From positions 1-58,067 of the forward strand of contig NZ_AEJF01000196.1 of NCBI RefSeq assembly GCF_001028175.1: 58,067 bases of DNA, in the 5' to 3' direction. Positions 29,685-38,512 of the stretch are shown here, one piece after another. This DNA comes from Caballeronia mineralivorans PML1(12). GTDB lineage: Bacteria > Pseudomonadota > Gammaproteobacteria > Burkholderiales > Burkholderiaceae. The position numbers were made by a program, and so were the translations under genes. Under the pieces are notes generated by a model. The model saw only the letters and a program-made list of their open reading frames with translations. It had not been told where the DNA came from and did not search any database. Position 1 is the first letter of the stretch; the number at the start of each line of letters is the position of its first letter.

Positions 29685-30656
29685 ATGAAGACCACGTTTC
29701 TGGATTTCGAACAGCCGATCGCTGAACTCGAAGCGAAGATCGAAGAATTGCGCTTCGTTCAGGACGATTCCGCTGTCGATATTTCGGAAGAAATCGAGCG
29801 GCTGTCGAAGAAGAGCCAGCAACTTACCAAAGATCTCTATGCAAACCTGACCCCTTGGCAGGTTTCGCAGATCGCGCGCCATCCGCAGCGCCCGTACACG
29901 CTCGACTACGTGAACGAGCTTTTCACCGACTTCCACGAACTCCACGGCGACCGCTCTTATGCGGATGACTTGGCTATTGTCGGCGGTCTGGCACGGTTTA
30001 ACGGCCAGCCTTGCATGGTGATCGGCCAGCAGAAGGGCCGCGACACGAAGGAGCGCGCAGCGCGCAATTTCGGCATGCCGCGTCCGGAGGGGTATCGGAA
30101 GGCTGAGCGGCTGATGCGTCTCGCTGAAAAATTCGGTTTGCCGATTTTCACGTTTATCGATACCCCCGGCGCGTATCCCGGTATTGGTGCAGAAGAGCGT
30201 GGGCAATCGGAAGCAATCGGTCGTAATCTGTATGTGATGGCCGAACTGAAGACGCCGATTGTGGCAACGATCATCGGCGAGGGCGGTTCCGGCGGCGCGC
30301 TGGCGATTGCCGTTGCCGACAGCGTACTGATGCTGCAATTCGCAACGTACTCGGTGATTTCGCCCGAGGGCTGTGCGTCCATCTTGTGGAAGAGCGCCGC
30401 GAAGGCACCGGAAGCGGCCGAAGCGCTGGGATTGACGGCTCATCGGCTGAAGGCGTTGGGACTGATCGACAAGATCGTCAACGAGCCGCTCGGCGGTGCG
30501 CATCGCGATCCGAAGGGCATGGCTGCGTTGTTGCGCCGTGCATTAGCAGATACCTTGCGCCAGTTCCACGGCATGAACGCGCTCGACGTTCGCGCGCGCC
30601 GCTTCGACAAGCTGATGGCGTACGGCAAGTTCAAGGAAAACCTGCCGGGTGCGTGA
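29685..30656 (+). CDS. accA: acetyl-CoA carboxylase carboxyltransferase subunit alpha
   Basis: Carboxyltransferase alpha subunit of the multi-enzyme acetyl-CoA carboxylase that supplies malonyl-CoA for fatty-acid synthesis. The 323-residue protein has the N-terminal coiled segment (FLDFEQPIAELEAKIEELR) and the crotonase-fold core (GRDTKERAARNFGMPRPEGY, FIDTPGAYPGIGAEERGQSEAI, IGEGGSGGALAI, SPEGCASILWK). Start at 29685 (MKTTFLDF) fits the family; the frame runs open from 29607. tilS follows about 100 bp downstream. Confidence 0.97.
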   Translation: MKTTFLDFEQPIAELEAKIEELRFVQDDSAVDISEEIERLSKKSQQLTKDLYANLTPWQVSQIARHPQRPYTLDYVNELFTDFHELHGDRSYADDLAIVGGLARFNGQPCMVIGQQKGRDTKERAARNFGMPRPEGYRKAERLMRLAEKFGLPIFTFIDTPGAYPGIGAEERGQSEAIGRNLYVMAELKTPIVATIIGEGGSGGALAIAVADSVLMLQFATYSVISPEGCASILWKSAAKAPEAAEALGLTAHRLKALGLIDKIVNEPLGGAHRDPKGMAALLRRALADTLRQFHGMNALDVRARRFDKLMAYGKFKENLPGA

Positions 30657-30707
30657 AGCTTGAGCCCGGCGCTCACGATTCCCTTCCTGCAGTTTCTCCT
30701 GACGGCC

Positions 30708-30736
30708 TGCCTTGATGGCAACTGCCTTGATGGCAA
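30708..30736 (+). repeat. short tandem repeat between accA and tilS
   Basis: Two tandem copies of TGCCTTGATGGCAAC/TGCCTTGATGGCAAG with a 15-bp period, lying between the accA stop and the tilS start. Confidence 0.7.
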
Positions 30737-30754
30737 GCTAACCAGCCGATTCCC

Positions 30755-32182
30755 GTGACATTCGACACTGACACTCCCGCCAGCCGCCTCGTGATCGATG
30801 CGGTGCGCGCGGCGTTTGCCGATGTCCCGGCTTCAACCGGTAACCCCATCGCCGTTGCGCTCAGCGGTGGTCTCGACTCGACCGCGCTGCTCGACGCCGC
30901 GGTCCGATGCGCGGGACCATCGCGTGTGATCGCGTTGCACATTCATCATGGTTTGAGCCCGAACGCGGACGCCTGGGCCGCGCATTGCCATGCGTTCGCA
31001 CAAACGCTCGGTGTGCGGTTTGCGTCGCGGCAGGTCGATGTGGTGCGCGAAGGCGGCGAGAGTCTGGAAGCTGCAGCACGTGATGCGCGTTATCGCGCGC
31101 TCGATGGGCTGTGCGAAGAGCAGGGCGCACGCGCGCTCTGGCTTGCGCATCACGCTGACGATCAGGCCGAAACCGTGTTGCTGCAATTGCTGCGCGGGGC
31201 GGGTGTGGCCGGGCTCGCCGCGATGGCGCCGCAACGCGCCGACGGTGCATCGATTTCACGCGTGCGGCCGTTTCTGCACTTGCTGCGCGCCCAGCTCGAG
31301 CATTACGCCCACGAGCGTGACCTGCGCTGGATCGACGACGAATCCAACGCCGATACCCGTTATGCCCGCAACGCGCTGCGTCACGACGTACTGCCGGCGC
31401 TCGCTGTGCATTTCCCCGGTTTTCGCGATGCCCTCGCGCGGACCGCGTCGCATGCGGCATCGGCGCAAAGGTTGCTCGACGAACTCGCGCGTATCGATAT
31501 GGCCTCGGCTGAGGGCGACGATGAGGGTGCGCTGAGGTTATCGGCGGTACTCGCTTTCGACGACGAACGCGCGATCAACCTGTTGCGTTACTGGATGCGT
31601 TCGCTCGGGCTTCAGGCGGCATCGGCGGCGCGTATTGGCGAAGTGCTCCGGCAATTGCGCGATGCCGCCGTTTCCCGCGATGGTCACGCCCTGCGCATTG
31701 ATCACGCGGGGTTTTGCTTACGGGCGTATCGCGATGCGATCTTCTGGGAAAAGGGCGACAGCGCGAACCCCGCCGATCTCGACGATGGCGCGAATCCCGC
31801 GCGCATGGCGAGCGTGCTGAACTGGAACGGCGAGAGTGTCTGGCGCCTGCCGCATTGGCGCGGGACGTTTGTATTCGAGCCGGTTGCGCAAGACGACGCG
31901 GACGCGATTTCCGAAGCCACGCTGCGCGCCGCGCCGCTTTGCGCGCGTTCGCGCGCGGGCGGCGAGCGCTTGCGTTTATCGGCGGACGGACCGGGCCGGA
32001 CCCTGAAAAACCTGTTTCAGGAGCGCGGCGTGCCGGGCTGGAAACGCGACGTGCCGCTGGTGTTTCTCGGCGAGACCTTGCTGTTCGTGCCGGCGATTGG
32101 TGTCAATCGAGGATGTCCGCAAGCGAGCGGCGAGGGCGGATATCGGCGCATCGTGTGGCAACCGGATCTGGTGATTGCCTGA
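30755..32182 (+). CDS. tilS: tRNA(Ile)-lysidine synthetase
   Basis: Modifies C34 of tRNA-Ile(CAU) to lysidine. The 475-residue protein has the PP-loop SGGLDST (IAVALSGGLDSTALLDA), the HADDQAET motif (LAHHADDQAETVLLQLLRGAG), and a C-terminal domain with the RSRAGGERLRLSADG...KNLFQERGVPGWKRD motif used in tRNA binding. The start is GTG at 30755 (MTFDTDTPAS). It lies between accA and lysC, the Burkholderia order. The gene looks essential and intact. Confidence 0.95.
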   Translation: MTFDTDTPASRLVIDAVRAAFADVPASTGNPIAVALSGGLDSTALLDAAVRCAGPSRVIALHIHHGLSPNADAWAAHCHAFAQTLGVRFASRQVDVVREGGESLEAAARDARYRALDGLCEEQGARALWLAHHADDQAETVLLQLLRGAGVAGLAAMAPQRADGASISRVRPFLHLLRAQLEHYAHERDLRWIDDESNADTRYARNALRHDVLPALAVHFPGFRDALARTASHAASAQRLLDELARIDMASAEGDDEGALRLSAVLAFDDERAINLLRYWMRSLGLQAASAARIGEVLRQLRDAAVSRDGHALRIDHAGFCLRAYRDAIFWEKGDSANPADLDDGANPARMASVLNWNGESVWRLPHWRGTFVFEPVAQDDADAISEATLRAAPLCARSRAGGERLRLSADGPGRTLKNLFQERGVPGWKRDVPLVFLGETLLFVPAIGVNRGCPQASGEGGYRRIVWQPDLVIA

Positions 32183-32630
32183 GAGCGTATCTGGCTGTTC
32201 CAGGACCGCATACACCGTACGCACAGTACTCTGCCCCCGATTTTTCACCGTTGCGGGGACGGGCATGAATTCCGGTCAACTTTTCTTCGCAACGCCTGCC
32301 CGCGGACCGCAAACCGGGCCGAATCGCCCGTTGCGGCTTGTGTTTTAACCCTCGATCGGGTACGTTTACCGGTTTCCCGCAACGCTTTTCAAGCAGCTTT
32401 TCCGTCCAGAAGACGCGTTTTTAGCCGCCAGAATTGCATTTTGCGCGCGAGCCAACCTTGCGCGCGCGGCCACCGCGCTTCGTCGTCACGCTTAAGTCGT
32501 CGATCGCACCGATCCAGAGTTTGCTTGTGTTTTCGTCAAGCCGGCTTCTGATGCATTACGTGAACCACGTGCAGTACGCGGCGCATCACACGGCGCGCCA
32601 GCGCGGCAATTCCTCCTGTTCAAAACGACA
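32183..32630. other. lysC leader region, no gene seen
   Basis: A 448-bp gap upstream of lysC. A GC-rich dyad GCAA..CGGGC..GCCCGTTGC lies at about 32.31-32.34 kb. I do not see a lysine riboswitch: no conserved L-box features were recognisable. Promoter elements for lysC should lie here. Confidence 0.4.
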
Positions 32631-33881
32631 ATGGCACTCATCGTACATAAATACGGCGGCACTTCGATGGGCTCGGTCGAGCGCATCAAGAACGTCGCCA
32701 AGCGCGTCGCGAAATGGCACAAGGCCGGCCACAAGATGGTCGTCGTTCCGTCGGCCATGTCCGGCGAAACGAACCGCCTGCTCGGCCTCGCGCGCGAAAT
32801 CACCGCACACCCCGACCCGCGCGAACTCGACATGATCGCCTCCACGGGCGAACAAGTCAGCGTCGGCCTGCTCGCGATTGCATTGCAAGCCGAAGGGCTC
32901 GAAGCGGTCAGCTACGCCGGCTGGCAAGTGCCGATCAAGACGGACAGCGCGTTCACGAAAGCACGCATCAACGACATCGACGGCACGCGCGTGCTGGCCG
33001 ATCTCGACGCGGGCAAGGTCGTGGTGGTCACGGGCTTCCAGGGTGTTGACCCGGACGGGCATATCGCCACGCTCGGACGCGGCGGTTCGGACACGTCGGC
33101 GGTTGCGATTGCGGCGGCGTTGAAAGCCGACGAATGCCTGATCTATACGGACGTGGACGGTGTCTACACCACCGATCCACGGGTGGTGGAAGAAGCGCGT
33201 CGGCTGGATCGCGTGACGTTTGAAGAAATGCTGGAAATGGCGAGCCTCGGATCGAAGGTGCTGCAGATCCGTTCGGTGGAATTCGCCGGCAAATATCAGG
33301 TCAAGACGCGCGTGTTGTCGAGCCTGACGGACCCGCTGATTCCGCTCGAAACCGAAATGCGCTCGGGCACCCTGATTACTTTTGAAGAAGACGAGACCAT
33401 GGAAAAAGCTGTTATCTCGGGCATCGCATTTCAGCGCGACGAAGCGCGTATTGCCGTGATGGGCGTGCCCGACAAGCCGGGTATTGCGTACCAGATCCTC
33501 GGGCCGGTGGCGGATGCGAACATTGACATCGACATGATCATCCAGAACACGAGCGTGGACGGCAAGACCGACTTCACGTTCACGGTCGGCCGCGGCGATT
33601 ACGCGCACGCCATGGAGATCCTGACGAACCAGGTGAAGGACCACGTCAAGGCCGAGCAGGTGCGCGGCGATCCGAAGGTGTCGAAGGTGTCCGTGGTCGG
33701 CGTGGGCATGCGTTCGCATGTGGGGATCGCGAGCACGATGTTCCGTACGCTGGCGGAAGAGGGCATCAACATCCAGATGATTTCGACCTCGGAAATCAAG
33801 ATCTCGGTGCTAATCGACGAAAAGTACACCGAGCTCGCCGTGCGCGCGCTGCATAAGGTGTTCGAACTGGATCGCGGGTAA
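32631..33881 (+). CDS. lysC: aspartate kinase
   Basis: First step of the aspartate family (Lys, Thr, Met, Ile, DAP). The 416-residue protein begins MALIVHKYGGTSMGSVERI, carries the kinase motifs FQGVDPDGHIATLGRGGSDTSAVA and EIYTDVDGVYTTDPR-like LIYTDVDGVYTTDPR, and ends with two ACT domains (AVMGVPDKPGIAYQIL and VSVVGVGMRSHVGIASTMF), so it should be feedback inhibited. Length matches beta-proteobacterial LysC. Followed by tRNA-Ser. Confidence 0.96.
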   Translation: MALIVHKYGGTSMGSVERIKNVAKRVAKWHKAGHKMVVVPSAMSGETNRLLGLAREITAHPDPRELDMIASTGEQVSVGLLAIALQAEGLEAVSYAGWQVPIKTDSAFTKARINDIDGTRVLADLDAGKVVVVTGFQGVDPDGHIATLGRGGSDTSAVAIAAALKADECLIYTDVDGVYTTDPRVVEEARRLDRVTFEEMLEMASLGSKVLQIRSVEFAGKYQVKTRVLSSLTDPLIPLETEMRSGTLITFEEDETMEKAVISGIAFQRDEARIAVMGVPDKPGIAYQILGPVADANIDIDMIIQNTSVDGKTDFTFTVGRGDYAHAMEILTNQVKDHVKAEQVRGDPKVSKVSVVGVGMRSHVGIASTMFRTLAEEGINIQMISTSEIKISVLIDEKYTELAVRALHKVFELDRG

Positions 33882-34084
33882 AGGAAGGCGTGTAGCGGCG
33901 TGGGTGCGTGACAGCTCGGGGTGCGGTTTTTTCCTGTATTCGAAATAAGCTGCGGGGCGCTGTTCGATGACTGCGCAATGCACTTCACGAGATGAAAAAT
34001 TTTGTCTCATGAAATTGACCCACGGCGGCTAACCCGCTATCATCTTGGCTTCGTCGCGTTGCCTCCCGCGCGACAAAAAGTGCA

Positions 34085-34178
34085 GGAGACGTGGCCGAGA
34101 GGTTGAAGGTACTCCCCTGCTAAGGGAGCATCTGGGCTAAAACCTGGATCGAGGGTTCGAATCCCTCCGTCTCCGCCA
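34085..34178 (+). tRNA. tRNA-Ser(GCU), type II
   Basis: A 7-bp acceptor stem (GGAGACG/CGTCTCC) encloses a 94-nt sequence with encoded CCA. The anticodon stem CTCCC/GGGAG holds loop CTGCTAA, anticodon GCT, reading AGC/AGU serine codons. A long variable arm (type II) and the T loop TTCGAATC are visible. Confidence 0.96.
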
Positions 34179-34190
34179 GAAGGATGCAGA

Positions 34191-34229
34191 CCCCCGTAAG
34201 TCTCAGGACTTACGGGGGTTTTGTTTTTT
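34191..34229 (+). terminator. strong terminator after tRNA-Ser
   Basis: Perfect 12-bp stem CCCCCGTAAGTC / GACTTACGGGGG with loop TCAG, followed by TTTTGTTTTTT. It ends the tRNA transcript. Confidence 0.92.
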
Positions 34230-34454
34230 CGACCTACAAATCAACCATCAAAATTGTGCTGGCTTTTACAAGCCGTTAGCGGTACCTGCCGGAATCATAC
34301 CGGCCGATGCTCGTCGAACTCGACGCAAATGAATCGCGCCTAGAATAGCTCGCACACATCGGGCATGTCGCAATGGCAACCTGTCTAGGCCGATGGTGAT
34401 CATCGTGACCGCCTTCGCTTTACGCTCCAATGTTGAGATAACCAACCGTGATGC

Positions 34455-34793
34455 TCATTTCGAAGCATGCTGAACCGGTCGATTGCATTGATGTTCGAGA
34501 CGTATCCGCAGTCCTTTGTCGAGCTGTGTTAGCTGTTCACGTAGCGATCTAACCCGTCCTTCACTGATACCGCGCATCGTGATTCGCTGATCGAGCACGG
34601 CGCCGATGCGAGCGATCGTCCAGCCATCAACCGCGTCCTGAACGTCTTTGATGCAACTCAACACCGAGGTAACCGCGTCCAGATCCAGAGTCGATGAGAT
34701 GTGTAGGATATGGGTCAACTCCAACCCGGGTAGCCATTCTTCAAGGCTGTCTTCAAAGCGAGGACCAGAAGAACGGGAGAACGCGTGCTGCAT
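34455..34793 (-). CDS. hypothetical protein, possible small gene
   Basis: A 112-residue frame on the minus strand downstream of tdh. The composition looks protein-like: acidic and hydrophobic helices such as GLELTHILHISSTLDLDAVTSVLS, then VRSLREQLTQLDKGLRIRLEHQ. I recognise no domain and saw no strong ribosome site. It lies between the tRNA-Ser terminator and tdh, 76 bp after tdh, so it could be a trailing gene of that operon or a chance frame. Confidence 0.4.
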   Translation of the reverse strand: MQHAFSRSSGPRFEDSLEEWLPGLELTHILHISSTLDLDAVTSVLSCIKDVQDAVDGWTIARIGAVLDQRITMRGISEGRVRSLREQLTQLDKGLRIRLEHQCNRPVQHASK

Positions 34794-34868
34794 GGCTGCT
34801 CCGGAAAAAGATAATCGAACCGGCGCACATCATGCCGCCCCGCTTTGTGACCTCCAAAGGCTTGGTGA

Positions 34869-35897
34869 TCAAACAGTCCAGTCGAGGATGACCTTGCCGC
34901 TTTCACCTGACAGCATGGTGGCGAACGCCCGCTGATAATCGCCGACGGGAAAACGGTGTGTGAGGATCGGCGATAGATCGAGCCCGCTTTGCAGCATCGC
35001 GACCATCTTGTACCAGGTCTCGAACATCTCGCGCCCGTAGATGCCCTTGATCTCCAAGCCTTTGAAAATCACCTGCGTCCAGTCGATGGCCGTCTGCGAC
35101 GGCGGGATGCCGAGCAGCGCAATCTTGCCGCCGTGATTCATCGCTTCGAGCATGCTCGTGAACGCGCTCGGCACGCCGGACATCTCGAGGCCCACGTCGA
35201 AGCCTTCGGTCATGTGCAGATCGGCCATCACGTCGCGCAACGATTCACGCGACACGTTCACAGCGCGCGTCGCGCCCATTTTGCGCGCGAGTTCCAGGCG
35301 ATAGTCATTGACATCGGTAATCACGACATTGCGCGCGCCGACGTGTTTTGCAATCGCCACCGCCATGATGCCGATCGGCCCGGCGCCCGTGATCAGCACG
35401 TCCTCGCCGACCAGATCGAACGACAGCGCCGTGTGCGTTGCGTTGCCAAAGGGATCGAAGATCGCGGCTAGATCGTCGGAAATCTCGGCGGGAATCTTGA
35501 ACGCGTTGAACGCGGGGATCACCAGGAACTCGGCGAACGCGCCTTCGCGATTCACGCCTACGCCGACCGTGTTGCGGCACAGGTGGCGACGTCCGGCGCG
35601 ACAGTTGCGACAGAAGCCGCACGTGATATGTCCTTCGCCCGACACGCGGTCGCCGATCGCAAAGCCTCGCACCTCCTGCCCCATGCCGACGATCTCGCCG
35701 ACGTATTCGTGCCCGACATGCATGGGCACGGGAATCGTTTTTTGCGCCCACTCGTCCCATTTCCAGATGTGGATGTCGGTGCCGCAGATTGCCGTGCGCG
35801 TGATACGGATCATCACGTCGTTATGGCCGATTTCAGGCTTGTCCACTTCAGTCAGCGTCAGGCCCGGTGCGCGTTCGAGTTTTGCCAGTGCTTTCAC
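34869..35897 (-). CDS. tdh: L-threonine 3-dehydrogenase
   Basis: Zinc-dependent NAD+ dehydrogenase that oxidises threonine to 2-amino-3-ketobutyrate. The 342-residue MDR protein has the catalytic zinc cysteine in AICGTDIHIWKWDEWAQ, the structural four-Cys loop (CGFCRNCRAGRRHLC), and the Rossmann motif ITGAGPIGIMAVAIAK. kbl lies 12 bp upstream on the same strand, so the two form the kbl-tdh operon for threonine-to-glycine breakdown. A divergent XRE-cupin gene sits beyond kbl. Confidence 0.95.
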   Translation of the reverse strand: MKALAKLERAPGLTLTEVDKPEIGHNDVMIRITRTAICGTDIHIWKWDEWAQKTIPVPMHVGHEYVGEIVGMGQEVRGFAIGDRVSGEGHITCGFCRNCRAGRRHLCRNTVGVGVNREGAFAEFLVIPAFNAFKIPAEISDDLAAIFDPFGNATHTALSFDLVGEDVLITGAGPIGIMAVAIAKHVGARNVVITDVNDYRLELARKMGATRAVNVSRESLRDVMADLHMTEGFDVGLEMSGVPSAFTSMLEAMNHGGKIALLGIPPSQTAIDWTQVIFKGLEIKGIYGREMFETWYKMVAMLQSGLDLSPILTHRFPVGDYQRAFATMLSGESGKVILDWTV

Positions 35898-35909
35898 GTT
35901 CGTCCTCTC

Positions 35910-37109
35910 TCAGATGATGCCAAGCGACCGGCCGACGCGCGCGAATGCATCGACGGCGAGGTCGATCTGTGCGGGCGTGTGCGCGGCGCTCATTTGCGTG
36001 CGGATGCGCGCGCGTCCCTTCGGTACGACGGGAAACGAGAAGCCGATCACGTAGACGCCTTCTCTCAACAGCGCATCGGCCATGCGCGAGGCCAGTTGAG
36101 CGTCGCCGAGCATGACCGGGATGATCGGGTGTTCGCCCGGAACGAGCGTGAAACCGAGTGCGCTCATGGCCGCGCGAAAACGCGCGCCGTTTCCCCTGAC
36201 GCGTTGCCGCAGGGCCGCGCCTTCAGCGCTTCCCAGCAACTCGAGCACCTTGAGTGTCGCCGCGGCGATGCTCGGCGCGAGCGTGTTCGAAAACAGATAC
36301 GGGCGCGAACGCTGCCGCAGCAGGTCGATCACCTCCCGCCGCGCCGCGACATAGCCACCCGATGCACCGCCCAGCGCCTTGCCGAGCGTGCCGGTAATGA
36401 TGTCCACGCGCGAGAGCACACCGCAATGCTCAGGCGTGCCGCGGCCATGCTCGCCGACAAAACCGACCGCATGCGAATCGTCGACCATCACGAGCGCGCC
36501 GTAGCGGTCGGCCAGATCGCAGATGCCGGCGAGATTGGCGATGATGCCGTCCATCGAAAATACGCCGTCGGTTGCGATCAGCTTGAAGCGCGCGCCGGCG
36601 GCGTCCGCTTCGCGCAACCGCGCTTCGAGATCGGCCAAGTCGTTATTCTTGTAGCGGTATCGTTTCGCCTTGGACAAACGCACGCCGTCGATAATGCTCG
36701 CGTGATTCAGTTCGTCGCTTATGATCGCGTCGGACTCATCGAGCAGGGTTTCGAACAGGCCGCCGTTGGCGTCGAAACAGCTGGAGTACAGGATGCAGTC
36801 GTCGGTTTGCAGGAACGCTGCCATTGCCTGTTCCAGTTCCTTGTGAACCGTCTGCGTGCCGCAGATGAAGCGCACCGACGCCATGCCGAAGCCGTCACGG
36901 TCGAGACCTTGTTTGGCTGCGTCGATCAGGCGCGCGTCGTCGGCGAGGCCGAGGTAGTTGTTCGCGCAGAAGTTCAGCACGTTCGTGCCGTCCGCGAGGC
37001 GCACGTCAGCCGATTGCGGACTCGCAATAACCCGCTCGGACTTGTAGAAGCCATCGGCGCGAATCTGCTCGAGCGTGCCGCGCAGATGAGTGAGATAACG
37101 GTCTCGCAT
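35910..37109 (-). CDS. kbl: 2-amino-3-ketobutyrate CoA ligase
   Basis: PLP enzyme that cleaves 2-amino-3-ketobutyrate with CoA to glycine and acetyl-CoA. The 399-residue alpha-oxoamine synthase has the PLP lysine in TGTLGKALGGASGGY, plus NNYLGLADD and DDSHAVGFVGEHGRG. Start at 37109 (MRDRYLTHLRGTLEQI) fits the family; the frame is open to 37163 across the promoter. First gene of kbl-tdh, transcribed away from the XRE-cupin regulator, which is the likely controller. Confidence 0.95.
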   Translation of the reverse strand: MRDRYLTHLRGTLEQIRADGFYKSERVIASPQSADVRLADGTNVLNFCANNYLGLADDARLIDAAKQGLDRDGFGMASVRFICGTQTVHKELEQAMAAFLQTDDCILYSSCFDANGGLFETLLDESDAIISDELNHASIIDGVRLSKAKRYRYKNNDLADLEARLREADAAGARFKLIATDGVFSMDGIIANLAGICDLADRYGALVMVDDSHAVGFVGEHGRGTPEHCGVLSRVDIITGTLGKALGGASGGYVAARREVIDLLRQRSRPYLFSNTLAPSIAAATLKVLELLGSAEGAALRQRVRGNGARFRAAMSALGFTLVPGEHPIIPVMLGDAQLASRMADALLREGVYVIGFSFPVVPKGRARIRTQMSAAHTPAQIDLAVDAFARVGRSLGII

Positions 37110-37180
37110 GAAACGGGCTCCTGAAAGGGGTGGCACCGGTCGCCTGTTATAGTGGCTCGACAAATTTCACCGGAAAATAT

Positions 37181-37213
37181 CGGTATATCGAACTACAATC
37201 CGGTATATCGAAC
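37181..37213. promoter_or_regulatory. paired direct repeat operator between kbl and the XRE-cupin gene
   Basis: The 13-mer CGGTATATCGAAC occurs twice, at 37181-37193 and 37201-37213, exactly 20 bp apart (about two helical turns). Each contains an imperfect palindrome CGGTATATCG. A -10-like TACAAT (37194-37199) for the regulator gene lies between the copies. Placement and phasing suggest operators for the adjacent XRE-cupin protein acting on both divergent promoters; this is inference. Confidence 0.65.
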
Positions 37214-37236
37214 AACTTTAAACGATAGGGCAGCAA

Positions 37237-37851
37237 ATGGCAAGTTCCGGAACCCGGCGCGCGGTAAAGAGCGCCACGGCTGTACCCCTCCCGGCGCCAG
37301 CGGCGCCGCCACGTGTGGGCGAGCAGATTGCGCGGTTGCGCGGCGAGCGCGGCATGACGCTCGACGATTTATCGCGCGCGGCGGGCGTGTCCAAATCGAT
37401 GCTCTCAGAGATCGAACGCGATAAGGCGAATCCGACCATCGCGGTCGCGTGGCGGCTGACCAATGCCCTCGGAGTCAGTCTCGACTATCTGTTTGCACAG
37501 CAGAAAGCACCGGAAGCGATTGCCGTATCTGGCCCGCACGATATCCCGACGCTCAGTGGTCACGACGCGAAATATCAGTTGCGCGTCTGGGGGCCGATCG
37601 AGCTGGCCGGAAAATTCGAATGGTATGAGTTGTTGTTGCAGTCGGGCGGGGCGCTCGTGTCGAACGCGCACGAACCGGGAACGCGCGAGCACCTGACCGT
37701 GCTTCAGGGCGCAATCGAGATCGAGGCGGCGGGCGCGACGAGGCGACTGAAGGCAGCCGACACGGCGCGCTACGTGGCCGACGAACCGCACGCCATTCGC
37801 AATGTTGGAAGGACCGAAGCCAAGGCCCTGCTAGTGGTCATTCACGGATGA
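37237..37851 (+). CDS. XRE-family regulator with C-terminal cupin domain
   Basis: A 204-residue regulator. Residues about 30-85 are a helix-turn-helix of the XRE type (VGEQIARLRGERGMTLDDLSRAAGVSKSMLSEIERDKANPTI), and residues about 125-200 are a small cupin (NAHEPGTREHLTVLQGAIEI, ADTARYVADEPHAIRNVG) that may bind an effector. It is divergent from kbl-tdh and likely regulates threonine catabolism, and itself, through the two repeats in between. It is the last backbone gene before the AT-richer accessory region. Confidence 0.9.
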   Translation: MASSGTRRAVKSATAVPLPAPAAPPRVGEQIARLRGERGMTLDDLSRAAGVSKSMLSEIERDKANPTIAVAWRLTNALGVSLDYLFAQQKAPEAIAVSGPHDIPTLSGHDAKYQLRVWGPIELAGKFEWYELLLQSGGALVSNAHEPGTREHLTVLQGAIEIEAAGATRRLKAADTARYVADEPHAIRNVGRTEAKALLVVIHG

Positions 37852-38512
37852 ACCGAGCGCTCGGCACCGGAATCGGCCCGCTCGGAGAAGCCGACAGATC
37901 CTAAATTGTCAATCATTGGGATTCCTTTGCATCATCGAAACGATTGTGGATGATGACGGCTCGATTTTATTCCGGATGGAACATTAAGGTGCCAACTCAT
38001 GTCCAGTATCGCGCGTTGCTCGATCATCAGGCTGTTCGAATTCGCGCGGTTTCACGTACATTGCAGCCGCTACCTCGCAGATACCGCTAGGTGGGCAGTT
38101 CGCCCACCAATACGTCAGCTAGCGCTCGCTAAGTTCTCACCTTAAAGCGCAACGATCACCCGCAACTTAGACATTCCTTGTCTAGGCGTAACGAGCCGCT
38201 TCTGCACAGTCCTGTTGAAGGTAAAGTTGACCCTGTGACGACGCCCCGCGCTGCGGCGTGCGCCGCTGAGTGCATAAGCAGGCAGGAATGAGTAGCCAGC
38301 CCCAGATCTGTTTCGCGTCATTCGCAGCTGTAGGCCAGCGAGCGCCCGAGTATCCGGGCCATGCGCCCGGATACTCGAACCCTGGAAGTGCAAGCTTGCA
38401 ATGGTCAGCCGATCGTCAGGTTGCGGCTGTTGGTACCGATTCTCTGGCCTATTGTGACACCTGATACAAAACAGATATCTGACTTCACTCTTGAGGCAGC
38501 CCCGGTATTCAC
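37852..38512. other. long intergenic junction between backbone and accessory region
   Basis: This 661-bp stretch separates the XRE-cupin gene from the accessory LysR gene. Frames on either strand are broken or unrecognisable. It holds a perfect 13-bp inverted repeat (38347-38377). Sequence character changes near here. No attachment-site duplication of the tRNA-Ser was noticed. Confidence 0.5.
38347..38377. repeat. perfect 13-bp inverted repeat
   Basis: CGAGTATCCGGGC and its exact complement GCCCGGATACTCG flank a 5-nt spacer (CATGC). It lacks a T-run, so an ordinary intrinsic terminator is unlikely. It lies in the gap next to the accessory region. Confidence 0.7.

Noticed and set aside
32183..32630. 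Lysine riboswitch upstream of lysC
   Set aside because: I could not find conserved L-box elements; only a GC-rich dyad is present.
34085..38512. tRNA-Ser as the attachment site of the accessory region
   Set aside because: Intact backbone genes tdh, kbl and the XRE-cupin gene lie between, no integrase is present, and I saw no repeat of the tRNA 3' end.
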